The position numbers and the translations under genes are program-made. 64,000 bases of DNA from Oscillospiraceae bacterium (GTDB lineage: Bacteria; Bacillota; Clostridia; Oscillospirales; Ruminococcaceae): positions 1 through 64,000 of the forward strand of contig JAJQIG010000060.1 in assembly GCA_021199335.1 (NCBI GenBank), written 5' to 3'. Each line of letters starts with the position of its first letter. Position 1 is the stretch's first letter. The notes beneath the pieces were generated by a model. It saw nothing but the letters and a program-made list of their open reading frames with translations. It made no database searches and was not told where the DNA came from. Of this stretch, positions 7,098 through 16,708 are shown in pieces.

Positions 7098-8693
7098 ATG
7101 AAAAATTACAGAAATAACGGGATACGCATATTAGCTGTGATTGCAGCATCGGCAGGATTGCTTACAGGCTGCGGTTCATCAGACAGCAGCTCATCAGCGG
7201 CCGATTCCTATAACGAAAGGAGCTATGAATACACAGCTGCAGAAACCGTAACTTGCGCGGATATGAGTTTTCCGTATGAGGAAGACTATTTCAACACGGA
7301 GGAATACAACGCCATTGCCGAAAACGGCTATGAAAGCGTTGCGGCAAACCCCCTTTCAACCTTTTCGATTGATGTTGACACCGCTTCTTACACAAATCTT
7401 CGCAGGATGATTACCGATGGCTATGAGCAGATTCCCGAGGGCGCTGTACGCATTGAGGAAATGATCAACTACTTTGATTACGATTACCCTCAGCCGCAGG
7501 AGGATGAGCCGTTTTCGGTAACAACGGAAATTTCCGACTGCCCATGGAACAGCGACACAAGGCTTATGCTTATCGGACTTCATTCGGAGGATATTGACCT
7601 TTCTGAAAGACCTGATATGAACCTTGTTTTCCTCATTGACGTAAGCGGTTCGATGTATGACGATGATAAGCTCCCGCTTGTGCAGAAGTCATTCTCTATG
7701 CTTACGGAAAATCTCAGCTCAAGGGACCGAGTTTCGATTGTAACCTACGCAAGCGGAGATAAAATTGTTCTTGAGGGTGCTGACGGGAACGACAAGCAGG
7801 ATATTCTCGATGCAATAAATTCTCTCCAGGCGGGCGGTTCGACTGCAGGCGCTGCGGGAATAACCACCGCATATGAAATTGCCGAAAAATATTTTATAGA
7901 GGGCGGAAACAACAGAATTATCCTTGCAACGGACGGCGACCTCAACGTTGGAATTTCCAGTGAAAGCGAGCTTACCTCACTTGTTGAAGAAAAACGGGAA
8001 AACGGGGTTTACCTTTCGGTTCTCGGTTTTGGCACGGGCAACATAAAGGACAATAAAATGGAAGCCCTTGCGGACAACGGAAACGGAAATTATTTTTACA
8101 TTGACAGCGAGCTTGAAGCGGAAAGGGTTCTTGTAAACGAAATGAGCGGGACGCTTTTCACCGCAGTAAAGGATGTTAAAATCCAAGTTGAGTTTAACCC
8201 TGCATACATTAAGGGATACAGGCTCATCGGCTATGAGAACAGGGCGCTTGCCGATGAAGATTTTACCGACGACGCCAAGGATGCCGGCGAAATCGGCGCA
8301 GGGCACAGTGTAACCGCTCTTTATGAGCTTGTTATGAATGACAGTGAAATGGAGCTTTCCTCCGATGAGCTTAAATATCAGGAGGGAGCTGCGGGGACGG
8401 AAAACGGCGAGCTTTTAACCGTTTCAATCCGTTACAAGGAGCCTGACGGAGATGAAAGCAAGCTGCTAAGCTATCCCATCGACATGGGCTTCTACAATGC
8501 GCAGATGTCGAAGCGTTTAACCTTTGCCGCAGGCGTTGCTGAGTTCGGAATGATTCTTCGTGACAGCCAATACAAGGGAACCGCAACCTGCCAAAGTGTT
8601 CTGACGCTTCTTGCGGACTATGATTATCAGGACGATGTATACAAGGACGAATTTATTTACCTTGTTAAAACCATGAAAAATCGGGGATATTAA
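7098..8693 (+). CDS. VWA-domain lipoprotein (YfbK-like)
   Basis: A 531-residue surface lipoprotein. The signal peptide ends in a lipobox (LLTGC, Cys near 26). The order is a von Willebrand A N-terminal region (about 80-165: NPLSTFSIDVDTASYTNLRR, then EEMINYFDYDYP), a VWA domain (about 172-345) with the metal site DVSGSM at 181-186 plus later Thr and Asp, and a DUF3520-like C-terminal part (GAGHSVTALYELV onward). Intact MIDAS residues suggest Mg2+-dependent ligand binding. It is the last gene of the sigma operon, five bases after the membrane partner, so the sigma pair probably controls or is controlled by this surface protein. Its ligand is unknown. Confidence 0.88.
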   Translation: MKNYRNNGIRILAVIAASAGLLTGCGSSDSSSSAADSYNERSYEYTAAETVTCADMSFPYEEDYFNTEEYNAIAENGYESVAANPLSTFSIDVDTASYTNLRRMITDGYEQIPEGAVRIEEMINYFDYDYPQPQEDEPFSVTTEISDCPWNSDTRLMLIGLHSEDIDLSERPDMNLVFLIDVSGSMYDDDKLPLVQKSFSMLTENLSSRDRVSIVTYASGDKIVLEGADGNDKQDILDAINSLQAGGSTAGAAGITTAYEIAEKYFIEGGNNRIILATDGDLNVGISSESELTSLVEEKRENGVYLSVLGFGTGNIKDNKMEALADNGNGNYFYIDSELEAERVLVNEMSGTLFTAVKDVKIQVEFNPAYIKGYRLIGYENRALADEDFTDDAKDAGEIGAGHSVTALYELVMNDSEMELSSDELKYQEGAAGTENGELLTVSIRYKEPDGDESKLLSYPIDMGFYNAQMSKRLTFAAGVAEFGMILRDSQYKGTATCQSVLTLLADYDYQDDVYKDEFIYLVKTMKNRGY

Positions 8694-8698
8694 AGACG

Positions 8699-8736
8699 AT
8701 GCCGCACAAAGACCTTGAACGGACTTTGTGCGGCAT
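8699..8736 (+). terminator. Terminator after the VWA gene
   Basis: A 13-bp stem (ATGCCGCACAAAG at 8699-8711 with 8724-8736) begins six bases after the stop codon. The T-rich tail is short, so it may work partly as a 3' stabiliser. It could also serve the convergent transaldolase gene. Confidence 0.6.
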
Positions 8737-8882
8737 TTCCATAATAACTTTGCAAAAGCAAGTGGGAATATTTCTATTCTGGTTGCTTTATGTGTAAAGG
8801 CAGAACGTTGGATTTTCTTTGCAGAGAAAAAATTAAGGCGCAGCGCCGATTGGACTGCACCTTGTTTTTTAGCGTATAGCAA

Positions 8883-9530
8883 TTATGCTTTCTTTGCGCC
8901 TTCCCAATCCTTGAGGAATCTTTCGATACCATTGTCGGTAAGGGGATGCTTAACCATCTGGCGGATAACGTTTGCGGGAACTGTTGCAATATCGCAGCCG
9001 AGTCTTGCGCAAGCCGTAACGTGGATAGGATTTCTGATTGAAGCGGCGATAATCTCTGTTGTAATACCCTGCGCATTAAAGATATCAACAATCTCCTCGA
9101 TAAGGTTCATACCCTCCATGCCGATATCGTCAAGTCTGCCGAGGAAAGGAGAAACATAGGTTGCGCCTGCGTTTGCAGCCAGCATAGCCTGAGCTGCAGA
9201 GAAAATGAGGGTAACGTTTGTTTTAATTCCCTTTGAGGTAAGTATCTTACAAGCCTTAAGGCCCTCTTCGCACATAGGGAGCTTGATTACAATATTTTTG
9301 TGAATAGCCGCAAGAGGAAGAGCCTCCTCAACCATTTTATCCGCTTCGAGTGAAATTACCTCTGCGGAAATAGGGCCGTCAACAATAGTTGTGATTTCCT
9401 TTACTACCTCTTCAAAAACTCTTCCTTCCTTTGCAATAAGAGAGGGGTTTGTGGTAACGCCGCAGATAACTCCGAGGTCGTTTGCCCATCTGATGTCGTT
9501 TACGTTAGCGGTATCAATAAAAAGCTTCAT
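8883..9530 (-). CDS. tal: Transaldolase, short (TalC/FSA-like) form
   Basis: A 215-residue TIM-barrel aldolase of the small transaldolase / fructose-6-phosphate aldolase family. The Schiff-base Lys is in NIVIKLPM (about residue 85). The diagnostic residues are Glu in SAEVI (FSA has Gln) and Phe in [13 protein letters not shown] (FSA has Tyr), so I read it as a true transaldolase exchanging three-carbon units between sedoheptulose-7-phosphate and glyceraldehyde-3-phosphate. It lies downstream of xylB and xylA in the same direction, which fits a role in the pentose phosphate steps of xylose breakdown. Confidence 0.92.
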   Translation of the reverse strand: MKLFIDTANVNDIRWANDLGVICGVTTNPSLIAKEGRVFEEVVKEITTIVDGPISAEVISLEADKMVEEALPLAAIHKNIVIKLPMCEEGLKACKILTSKGIKTNVTLIFSAAQAMLAANAGATYVSPFLGRLDDIGMEGMNLIEEIVDIFNAQGITTEIIAASIRNPIHVTACARLGCDIATVPANVIRQMVKHPLTDNGIERFLKDWEGAKKA

Positions 9531-9633
9531 AATTTTTTCAACCTTTCAAAATTAAATTTATTGTACTTTCTATCGTTCCTTTTTTAAGGGACGGTATTGA
9601 CTTTTTATGCGCAGTAGGAATTTCCTGTTTTTC

Positions 9634-11157
9634 TTACATCTCAGCCAGCTTAGCGCACTTTTCCTTAACAGCGGGATAGATTTCATCATAAAGACGGAAA
9701 TACTTTTCATAAACGGGAATATTTTCGTCTATAGGCTGCTGAACCTTATCGATCGCTATAATTTTCTCACAAGCCTTAGGCACACTCTCATAAATTCCTG
9801 CGCCCACCATTGCAAGAATCGCAACGCCCAGAGCAGGTCCTTCGGAGGAAGCCGCAGTTTTAACGGGACAGCCGTAAAGGTCTGCAAGCATCTGACGCCA
9901 GATGGGCGATTTTCCGCCGCCGCCGCAAGCCATCATGTCGGAAACGTTTATTCCCATTTCCCTGCATATTTCAACGCAGTCACGCAGAGAATATGAAACG
10001 CCCTCCATTACCGCACGCATCATATCATACTTTGTATGCATTGCGGAAAGGCCGAAGAACATTCCCCTTGCGTTGGGGTCAAGATGGGGAGTTCTTTCTC
10101 CCATAAGATAAGGCAGATAAATAAGGCGGTTCGAGCCTATAGGTACGTTTTCAACCTCCTTGTTCATAAGAACATATTCGTCAATTCCCATTCCCTTTGC
10201 GGTATCCTTTTCAGCCTGACAGAAGTTGTCCCTGAACCATTTAAGCGAAAGGCCTGCGCCCTGGGTAACGCCCATAATATGCCAGCAGCCCGGAACGGCG
10301 GCACAGCAGGTATGAACTCTGCCCTTTGGGTCGATTGAAATGCTTGATGTATGGGCAAAAACAACGCCGCTTGTGCCGATTGTAGTGAATGCCTTTCCGT
10401 CTGAAACAACGCCTGTTCCAACGGCTGCGGCCGCGTTATCTCCCGCACCGCCGACAACTATCGTACCCTCTTTAAGTCCCGTAAGCGCAGCGGCTTCCTT
10501 TGTTACCTTTCCCGTAACCTCGCAGGATTCATAAACCTTTGCAAGCATGGACATATCTATTCCGAGGACATCGCACACCTCCTCGCTCCAACAGCGGTTC
10601 GGCACATCCAAAAGCTGCATTCCCGAAGCATCCGAAACCTCGGTCGCAAATTCCCCCGTCAGCTTATAGCGGATATAATCCTTCGGGAGAAGAATATGAC
10701 GGCACTTCGCATAATTTTCGGGTTCATTATTCTTTACCCAGAGTATCTTAGCGGCAGTCCAACCCGTCAAAGCAGGATTTGCGGTGATTTCAATGAGCTT
10801 TTCTCTGCCAATTTTGCGGTTCATTTCTTCAACCTCGGCAGCGGTACGCTGGTCGCACCAAATAATGGATTTGCGGATAACCCTTCCGTCCTCATCAAGC
10901 ATAACAAGGCCATGCATTTGTCCCGAAAGACCGATTCCGACGATGTCGCCGCTGTTTATTCCGCTTTTTTCAATAACGGTTTTAGCGGTGGAAATGCTTG
11001 CATTATACCAGTCATCGGGATCCTGCTCCGCATAGCCGTTCTTAGGCTGATACATGGGATATTCAACGGTTGCGGATGCGACTGCCTTGCCGTTTTCATC
11101 GAAAAGGACAGTCTTTGTTCCGCTTGTACCAATATCAATACCGATTACATATTTCAT
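9634..11157 (-). CDS. xylB: Xylulokinase
   Basis: A 507-residue FGGY-family sugar kinase that phosphorylates D-xylulose. The N-terminal ATPase fold starts MKYVIGIDIGTSGTK. GLSGQMHGLV is the xylulose-binding motif of XylB, and GGAGDNAAAAVGTGVV and CGGGGKSPIWRQMLADLYG are the FGGY signatures in the second half. The start at 11157 is chosen because it gives the family N terminus; the frame opens at 11169, but there the AGAAAGGA site abuts the ATG with no spacer. It sits between xylA and the transaldolase gene. Confidence 0.95.
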   Translation of the reverse strand: MKYVIGIDIGTSGTKTVLFDENGKAVASATVEYPMYQPKNGYAEQDPDDWYNASISTAKTVIEKSGINSGDIVGIGLSGQMHGLVMLDEDGRVIRKSIIWCDQRTAAEVEEMNRKIGREKLIEITANPALTGWTAAKILWVKNNEPENYAKCRHILLPKDYIRYKLTGEFATEVSDASGMQLLDVPNRCWSEEVCDVLGIDMSMLAKVYESCEVTGKVTKEAAALTGLKEGTIVVGGAGDNAAAAVGTGVVSDGKAFTTIGTSGVVFAHTSSISIDPKGRVHTCCAAVPGCWHIMGVTQGAGLSLKWFRDNFCQAEKDTAKGMGIDEYVLMNKEVENVPIGSNRLIYLPYLMGERTPHLDPNARGMFFGLSAMHTKYDMMRAVMEGVSYSLRDCVEICREMGINVSDMMACGGGGKSPIWRQMLADLYGCPVKTAASSEGPALGVAILAMVGAGIYESVPKACEKIIAIDKVQQPIDENIPVYEKYFRLYDEIYPAVKEKCAKLAEM

Positions 11158-11330
11158 TCGTATAATCATTCCTTTCTGTTTTGCCGAAATAAAATTTCAA
11201 TCCACGCCCAATAATTTCACGAAATGCGGCATACCGTACATCGTTACGAATACGCACGGCTTAGCTTCATGTCAGCGCAGATAACGGCTTTCCCTGCCAA
11301 CCGCCGCCGTTAAGCCTTCCTTTTGCGGAT

Positions 11331-11362
11331 TCATCCCCACCCTTAGAAGTGTGGGGCTTCCC
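11331..11362 (+). mobile_element. IS200/IS605-like palindromic end, isolated remnant
   Basis: TTCATCCCCACC followed by CTTAGAAG and TGTGGGGCTTCCCG forms a hairpin (CCCCAC 11335-11340 with GTGGGG 11351-11356). This imitates the subterminal palindromes of IS200/IS605 elements. No tnpA or tnpB gene lies within the 318-base gap between xylA and xylB (11158-11475), so at most a relic or a small non-autonomous element remains. The resemblance is by motif only. Confidence 0.35.
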
Positions 11363-11422
11363 GTTGGAGGGATTAAATTTTATTTTTCCGTTTCCTATGG
11401 AATAGGGCATATCGTATTTCTC

Positions 11423-11469
11423 AAAAAAGTCGGCACCGTCCTCCGCAGCTTATGCAGACGACAGTGCCG
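11423..11469 (-). terminator. Terminator after xylA
   Basis: On the minus strand CGGCACTGTC and GACGGTGCCG (11460-11469 and 11431-11440, one mismatch) form a stem followed by ACTTTTTT. It lies just after the xylA stop codon and separates xylA from xylB, so xylB is read by partial read-through or from a promoter of its own. Confidence 0.75.
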
Positions 11470-11475
11470 CAGTTT

Positions 11476-12801
11476 TTACATATTAAAAAGAACGTTATTA
11501 ACGATAGCTTCAAGCATTTCCTGACGTCCGCTTGTGAGGGAATCTGTAACCTCGCCCTTTTCGAGAGCATACTTTTCAAGCGACTTAAAATCAGCCTTGC
11601 CTGCGATAATATCTGCTCCGATTCCTGTTTTCCAAGAAGCGTAACGGTCAGCAACAAACTTGTCAAGTCTGCCGTCCTCGATAAGCTTGAGCGCAGCCTT
11701 AAAGCCAAGGGCAAATGTATCCATGCCCGCAATGTAGCTGTAGAAAATATCCTCGGGGGTATAGGAGCCTCTGCGAGCCTTAGCATCGAAGTTAAGTCCG
11801 CCGTTTGTGAAGCCGCCTGCCTTGATTACTTCGTACATACAATATGTAGCGTCATAAATATTTGTCGGGAACTGGTCTGTATCCCAACCGAGGAGGGGAT
11901 CGCCCTGGTTTGCATCGATTGAACCGAATGCGCCGTTTTCTCTTGCGGTGCGAAGCTCATGCTGGAACGTATGCTGCGCAAGGGTAGCGTGGTTAGCCTC
12001 TATGTTCATCTTGAAATCCTTCTCAAGGCCGTATTTGCGGAGGAATCCGAGAACCGTAGCGGTATCGAAGTCATACTGGTGCTTTGTGGGTTCCTTCGGC
12101 TTAGGTTCAATGTAAAAATCGCCGGTATAGCCGATTGAACGCGCGTATTCAACAGCCATTTTCATAAGGCGAGCCATATTGTCAAGCTCAAGGCCCATAT
12201 CTGTGTTAAGGAGAGTTTCATAGCCCTCACGTCCGCCCCAGAAAACGTAGCCCTTACCGCCAAGCTTTACGGTTGCGTCAATAGCCTTTTTAATCTGAGC
12301 GGCAGCGTAAGCGAAAACATCAGCGGAGGGGGCAGTTCCTGCGCCGTGCATATATCTCGGATGATTGAAGCACTTAGCCGTACCCCAAAGGAGCTTCTTT
12401 GAGGAATCGGCCTTCATTTTTTCCGCAACATAGTCAACAATCTCGTCAAACCTAGCGTTTGTCTCGGCAAGAGTGCCGTACTCAGGTGAAAGATCACGGT
12501 CATGCCAGCAGAAATAGTCGACAGAAAGCTTATCCATTATCTCGAAAGCGGCATCAACCTTAGCCTTTGCCCTTGCCGCAGCATCACTTTCACCCCATGT
12601 TTTATCGGCAGTACCGCAGCCGAACATATCCGTTCCGTCGCCGCCCATTGTATGCCACCATGAAAGAGCAAATTTAAGGTGTTCCCTCATAGGTTTGCCG
12701 TTTATAACCTCATCGGGGTTATAATATTTGAACGAAAGGGGGTTGGTACTATCCTTGCCCTCATAAGGAATCTTGCCTATGCCTTTAAAAAACTCGCCCA
12801 T
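11476..12801 (-). CDS. xylA: Xylose isomerase
   Basis: A 441-residue class II xylose isomerase converting D-xylose to D-xylulose, the usual length for Firmicutes and Bacteroidetes enzymes. [11 protein letters not shown] holds the catalytic His and its Asp partner (about residues 101-104). [16 protein letters not shown] and [18 protein letters not shown] contribute metal ligands (Glu and Lys), followed by [17 protein letters not shown] and SIDANQGD. It is the first gene of the xylose operon and is driven by a near-consensus promoter with a candidate catabolite element. Confidence 0.97.
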   Translation of the reverse strand: MGEFFKGIGKIPYEGKDSTNPLSFKYYNPDEVINGKPMREHLKFALSWWHTMGGDGTDMFGCGTADKTWGESDAAARAKAKVDAAFEIMDKLSVDYFCWHDRDLSPEYGTLAETNARFDEIVDYVAEKMKADSSKKLLWGTAKCFNHPRYMHGAGTAPSADVFAYAAAQIKKAIDATVKLGGKGYVFWGGREGYETLLNTDMGLELDNMARLMKMAVEYARSIGYTGDFYIEPKPKEPTKHQYDFDTATVLGFLRKYGLEKDFKMNIEANHATLAQHTFQHELRTARENGAFGSIDANQGDPLLGWDTDQFPTNIYDATYCMYEVIKAGGFTNGGLNFDAKARRGSYTPEDIFYSYIAGMDTFALGFKAALKLIEDGRLDKFVADRYASWKTGIGADIIAGKADFKSLEKYALEKGEVTDSLTSGRQEMLEAIVNNVLFNM

Positions 12802-12969
12802 TTTGAAAATCCTCCTAAAAAAAGCATTTTATTTGAAGAAACGCAGTCGAAGAAGCAGCCGCATAACAAATTTCATCGGCAAAAAGCGTTGCTGTTTCCG
12901 CCCGACAAAATATATTCGGCATTATTTGAGTTTATGCTTCCATACCGCCTGCAAATACATACTAAATAC

Positions 12970-12998
12970 ATTTTACAATGAAAACGATTTACTGTCAA
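12970..12998 (-). promoter_or_regulatory. xylA promoter
   Basis: On the minus strand a perfect TTGACA (12993-12998) and TAAAAT (12970-12975) are 17 bases apart. The untranslated leader is about 160 bases. Confidence 0.8.
12979..12992. promoter_or_regulatory. Candidate cre (CcpA) site in the xylA promoter spacer
   Basis: TGAAAACGATTTAC lies exactly between the -35 and -10 boxes. It agrees with the catabolite-responsive consensus TGNAARCGNWWWCA at 12 of 14 positions, failing at the last CA. Binding there would block RNA polymerase, as expected for glucose repression of xylose use. Confidence 0.45.
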
Positions 12999-13097
12999 GG
13001 CTATTTTGTAAAAAATAAATAATCTTATATGTAAAATTTTTAACCGCCAATTCTGTCAATAGGTACAAAAAAACCAATTCGGACGGGGGAAAAACAA

Positions 13098-13127
13098 AAG
13101 CGGAGGAATAAAGGCTTTCCTCCGCTT
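13098..13127 (-). terminator. Terminator after the chemoreceptor gene
   Basis: An 11-bp stem (AAGCGGAGGAA at 13098-13108 with 13117-13127) is followed on the minus strand by CTTTTGTTTTT. It lies about 20 bases beyond the receptor stop codon. Confidence 0.85.
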
Positions 13128-13147
13128 CAGATTACTTCTCTTTTATT

Positions 13148-14545
13148 TTACTTTGAAGCAACAAGATTTGTAAGCTTCTCCGACTCGCCTTCGAGCTTAT
13201 CGGCAGTTTCCTGGGCATTGAACGAAACCTCCGAGTTAATCTGGGCGATTTCGGCAATGTTTTTCATGCCGAGCGTAGCCTCTCCGACAGCGTGAGCCTG
13301 CTGGGCGGATGCATTGGAAATATCGGAGATAAGGGTAATGCTCTTTTCTATGCCGTCCATCGTATTCTTAAGCTCTTCGGCAGCGGAGTTTGCTATAACA
13401 TTTCCGTTTTCAACGGCGCTGAGTGTTTCTGCGATAAGAACGGTTGTATTCTTTGCCGCTTCAGCGCTCTTATTTGCAAGATTTCTTACCTCATCCGCAA
13501 CAACCGCAAATCCCTTGCCGTGAACTCCCGCTCTTGCCGCCTCAACTGCGGCGTTAAGGGCAAGAATATTCGTCTGGAACGCAATATCGTCAATGGTTTT
13601 AACAATCTTTTCAATTCTGTGAGAATAGTCGGTGATGTGGTCCATTGCTTCCTTCATCTGATCCATCTTATTCGCACTGAGCTTAAGCTGATCTCCCGCA
13701 GACTCGGAAATCCTGCTTGCATCCTCGGCGGCTTTTGCGTTATCCTTTATCTCGTCCGAAATGGACTGGAACGCCGCGTTAAGCTCCTCAACAGTCGCCG
13801 CCTGTGAGGATGAGCTGTCGGAAATTTTCCTTGAAACCTCCTGCATTGAAGCGGAATAGCCGCCTATGCTCCGTGATGTATCGGAAATGTTGGCAAGAAG
13901 CTGTTCCATTGATGCATTGAGCTTTATGGTTTCCTCCATTTGCGAATCTATACTGTCAAGCATACTGTTGATTCCGTCACTGAGCGCACTGAATTCGGCG
14001 CAGGTTCTTACGTTAATTCTCACGGAGGTATCGCCCGAAGCAATCCTCTGCATATCATTTTCAATTACTGAAAGCTGCTTAATGATATTGTTTTTGACGG
14101 AATAATTTACAAAGTATGCAAGAATCACAACAACGATTATAGCCAAGAGCATAGTTACGCCTGTAATGGCAATCGCCTGATTGTTTACCTCCAAGGATGG
14201 AACAAGCGCGCCGATATAATAGTCATCGGTTTCGGAAACAGTCACAAGGAAACGTGACCCGTTTACCGTTGCATATTTGGATTTTCCATCGCCCATAGTA
14301 AGCAGCTTATCGGTTAAACCGACATCAGCCGCCACCGTTCCGATAAGCTCGGAATCCATAAATGCGGCAAGGGTCATATCTGATTTATCGACCGCAAACA
14401 TAGTGCCGTCCTTACCGACTGTTATGGATTTCAGAATAACATCGGGCTGGCTGTCGGCAAGCGCTTCGGTAAGGCGCGTCGGCTCCATTCCTATCTGAAC
14501 AATACCGGCCTTATCATATCTGCTTACGCCTATGTACTGAAACAT
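13148..14545 (-). CDS. Methyl-accepting chemotaxis protein, C-terminal part (split by frame change)
   Basis: The larger piece of a chemoreceptor whose N terminus is in another frame (14530-15051). It holds the end of the extracellular Cache-type sensor, the second transmembrane helix (about residues 125-148, [20 protein letters not shown]), a HAMP domain (to about 205) and the cytoplasmic signalling domain. The hairpin tip reads [20 protein letters not shown], followed by [15 protein letters not shown]. Intact, the receptor would have about 634 residues and pass signals to CheA/CheW. The ATG at 14543-14545 lies on the run of six A where the frame changes and has no good ribosome site, so independent translation is doubtful. 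Confidence 0.85.
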   Translation of the reverse strand: MFQYIGVSRYDKAGIVQIGMEPTRLTEALADSQPDVILKSITVGKDGTMFAVDKSDMTLAAFMDSELIGTVAADVGLTDKLLTMGDGKSKYATVNGSRFLVTVSETDDYYIGALVPSLEVNNQAIAITGVTMLLAIIVVVILAYFVNYSVKNNIIKQLSVIENDMQRIASGDTSVRINVRTCAEFSALSDGINSMLDSIDSQMEETIKLNASMEQLLANISDTSRSIGGYSASMQEVSRKISDSSSSQAATVEELNAAFQSISDEIKDNAKAAEDASRISESAGDQLKLSANKMDQMKEAMDHITDYSHRIEKIVKTIDDIAFQTNILALNAAVEAARAGVHGKGFAVVADEVRNLANKSAEAAKNTTVLIAETLSAVENGNVIANSAAEELKNTMDGIEKSITLISDISNASAQQAHAVGEATLGMKNIAEIAQINSEVSFNAQETADKLEGESEKLTNLVASK

Positions 14546-15051
14546 TTTTTCTTCTGCGCCTCCTGCGCAAGCTCAAAGGAGCTGTCGGTGAGGATTGGGA
14601 GGAACTGTATTGTCTGCTCGGATTCGGAGAAATCAAATCCGAAATATTCGGGGATCGTACCCCACTGAATTACTCCGTTTTCATCGGTAACATGAAGCTC
14701 GTCAACACCCAGCTGCACCCTTATTTCTTCCAGAGTGTCCGCATCATTGAGAATATCGGGGTTAAGGCTTATCATTTCCGAAAAAGTCCTTGCCTTGGAT
14801 AAATATTCCTCATTAAGCCCCTCCGTAAGCTCGTTAATCTCTGCTTCGCTGTCACTGAAGCTCTGCTTTGCATCGGAAATTCTTACCTCTGCGGTTGAGG
14901 TAAGAGAGCTTTTTGAAAAGCTCGACTGAGAAATCTGAACCAGAAGCGCCATGAGTATCAGCGCAAACACGGCGCTTATCACAATGCTTCTCAGGATAAT
15001 TACACTTATTTTTTTGTTTGATGTTGTACCTAAACCGGATCCTCTTGACAT
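14530..15051 (-). CDS. Methyl-accepting chemotaxis protein, N-terminal part (split by frame change)
   Basis: The first 173 residues of the same chemoreceptor: a basic N terminus, the first transmembrane helix (about residues 20-42, [18 protein letters not shown]), and the start of the extracellular Cache domain ([19 protein letters not shown], then [20 protein letters not shown]). The frame ends in KKKCFST 20 bases after a run of six A (14545-14550 on the plus strand). A -1 shift on that run, or one extra A, would restore the downstream frame exactly. The gene has its own TTGACA/TATACT promoter. Whether this is a broken gene, slippage or an assembly error cannot be told here. Confidence 0.8.
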   Translation of the reverse strand: MSRGSGLGTTSNKKISVIILRSIVISAVFALILMALLVQISQSSFSKSSLTSTAEVRISDAKQSFSDSEAEINELTEGLNEEYLSKARTFSEMISLNPDILNDADTLEEIRVQLGVDELHVTDENGVIQWGTIPEYFGFDFSESEQTIQFLPILTDSSFELAQEAQKKKCFST

Positions 15052-15127
15052 AATATCATCCCTCTTTTTAAAGAATAGTTGAATAAAACAATATAATCAA
15101 AAATCAGGTACCCCCTGTATAGGCAAA

Positions 15128-15156
15128 AGTATATCATATTTTCTGCTATTTGTCAA
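15128..15156 (-). promoter_or_regulatory. Chemoreceptor gene promoter
   Basis: On the minus strand TTGACA (15151-15156) and TATACT (15128-15133) have a 17-base spacer and TG at the extended -10. It is a sigma-A promoter, not the sigma-28 type often used for chemotaxis genes. Confidence 0.75.
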
Positions 15157-15221
15157 TGATTTAATAATATTTTTTTAATTAGCACAAGCCAAAAAATTAA
15201 AAAAATATTAAGGTAAAGCTT

Positions 15222-16250
15222 TTATAAGCTCATTTCTTCAAGTGAGAGGGTTGCGATGGCATTAAGCGACATATCCGCCCTTTTTCCCGAAAGATAATCA
15301 TAATAAGCCTGGCAGCCTATCATAGCCGCATTATCCCCGCATAAATACAACGGCGGCATATAAAGCCTGAACCCATTATCGGCGCACTTCTTCTCCAAAA
15401 GAGAGCGCACTCCCGAATTTGCGGAAACGCCGCCCGCAAGCGCAATGGTTTTATAGCCGCATGCCTTCGCCGCAGCTATGGTTTTACCAACAAGAATTTC
15501 CGATATGGTCTTTTGAAATGACGCCGCCATATCGTTTTTATTGATTTCCTCACCCTTTTGCTCGGCATTGTGGACAATATTTATTACGGCGGTTTTAAGT
15601 CCGCTGAACGAAAAATCAAACTCGCTGCCGTTCACCCTTGGGTGCGGCAGCTTATAAGCCGTTGGGTTTCCGCTCTGCGCCGCCTTATCAATTCGGGCTC
15701 CCCCGGGGTAGCAAAAGCCGAGAACCCTTGCCGCCTTATCGAACGCTTCCCCTGCGGCATCGTCATGGGTGCGCCCTATAATTCGGAATTTTGTATAGTC
15801 AAGAACCTCGATTATATGGGAGTGCCCTCCGCTCGCAACAAGGCACAGATACGGCGGCTTCAAAGGCTCTGCGCTTTCGGCGCTCGCAAGGTAATTTGCC
15901 GCAATATGCCCCGCAATGTGGTGGACGGGAATAAGCGGCTTTTCAAGAGCCATTGCAAGCCCTTTCGCAAAGCTTACACCAACGAGAAGCGCGCCTATAA
16001 GTCCCGGCGCATAAGTAACGGCGACTGCGTCAATCTCCTCAAGCTCCGTTTCCGCATCGGAAAGCGCCTTATCCACAACTCCGAGGATATTTTCGCAATG
16101 CCGCCTTGAAGCGATTTCGGGAACAACACCGCCGTACTTTTTATGCTCCTCGATTTGGGTTGAAACCACGTTTGAAAGGATTCTCCTGCCGTCCTCAACA
16201 ACGGCGGCGGCGGTTTCATCGCATGATGATTCTATTGCAAGTATTTTCAT
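15222..16250 (-). CDS. tsaD: tRNA N6-threonylcarbamoyladenosine transferase TsaD
   Basis: The 342-residue Kae1/Qri7/TsaD subunit that moves the threonylcarbamoyl group to A37 of ANN-decoding tRNAs, acting with TsaB and TsaE. ASKHA-fold motifs are visible: MKILAIESSCDETAAAVV, VHHIAGHIAANYL with the metal-binding His pair (about 112-116), LVASGGHSHI, and LAGGVSANSGVR. It overlaps rimI by four bases; tsaB and tsaE are not next to it. It is the last gene of a long minus-strand run. Confidence 0.97.
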   Translation of the reverse strand: MKILAIESSCDETAAAVVEDGRRILSNVVSTQIEEHKKYGGVVPEIASRRHCENILGVVDKALSDAETELEEIDAVAVTYAPGLIGALLVGVSFAKGLAMALEKPLIPVHHIAGHIAANYLASAESAEPLKPPYLCLVASGGHSHIIEVLDYTKFRIIGRTHDDAAGEAFDKAARVLGFCYPGGARIDKAAQSGNPTAYKLPHPRVNGSEFDFSFSGLKTAVINIVHNAEQKGEEINKNDMAASFQKTISEILVGKTIAAAKACGYKTIALAGGVSANSGVRSLLEKKCADNGFRLYMPPLYLCGDNAAMIGCQAYYDYLSGKRADMSLNAIATLSLEEMSL

Positions 16251-16708
16251 AAGCTATCTTCCTTTTGTTTTATGCGCTTGGTCATAAGCAGGGCATTTTC
16301 CGTTGGATTTGAGTAAAAGCCTTTCCTTACGCCGACCTGCTCATAACCCAATTTTTCATAAAGCAAAATCGCAGGGACATTGCTTTCACGCACCTCAAGA
16401 TTTATTGCTGCCGCAAAGGACGATACTCGCTCCTCAAGCGCATTCATAAGCGCTTCGCCAAATCCCTTCCTTCGGAAAGGGACGGTAACGGCGACATTGT
16501 TTATATTAACCTCATCCAAAACTGATGAAGCCGTAAGAAAGGCGCATATACCGTTTCCGCTGTCGGCGGCAAGAAAAATTGCCCCCTTTGCGGCAAATTC
16601 CGATTCAAACGCTCTTATGCTCCATGGCGTTGGAATGCATTCGGCTTCGATTTCCGCAAATCGGGGCAGGTCTGTTTTCTCGGCATTTCTTATTTCAAAA
16701 TAAGCCAT
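16247..16708 (-). CDS. rimI: Ribosomal-protein-alanine N-acetyltransferase RimI
   Basis: A 153-residue GNAT-fold acetyltransferase. VNINNVAVTVPFRRKGFGEA holds the acetyl-CoA pyrophosphate loop (RRKGFG, a Q/RxxGxG/A motif), and INLEVRESNVPAILLYEKLG is the family C-terminal signature. RimI acetylates the N terminus of ribosomal protein S18. Start at 16708, after GGGGGTGG; the upstream in-frame ATG at 16729 has no site. It overlaps dusB by 14 bases and tsaD by four, and the rimI-tsaD pairing is common in Firmicutes. Confidence 0.92.
   Translation of the reverse strand: MAYFEIRNAEKTDLPRFAEIEAECIPTPWSIRAFESEFAAKGAIFLAADSGNGICAFLTASSVLDEVNINNVAVTVPFRRKGFGEALMNALEERVSSFAAAINLEVRESNVPAILLYEKLGYEQVGVRKGFYSNPTENALLMTKRIKQKEDSL

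Larger units (their letters stand above)
12802..13147. other. Intergenic region holding the xylA promoter and the chemoreceptor terminator
   Basis: This 346-base gap has an AT-rich xylA leader of about 160 bases, the promoter at 12970-12998 and the terminator at 13098-13127. I see no coding potential; the open frames here have no ribosome sites and are compositionally random. No clear XylR operator palindrome is visible. Confidence 0.7.

Noticed and set aside
12679..12981. Open frame of 100 codons upstream of and overlapping xylA
   Set aside because: It is antisense to xylA, lacks a ribosome site and crosses the xylA promoter.
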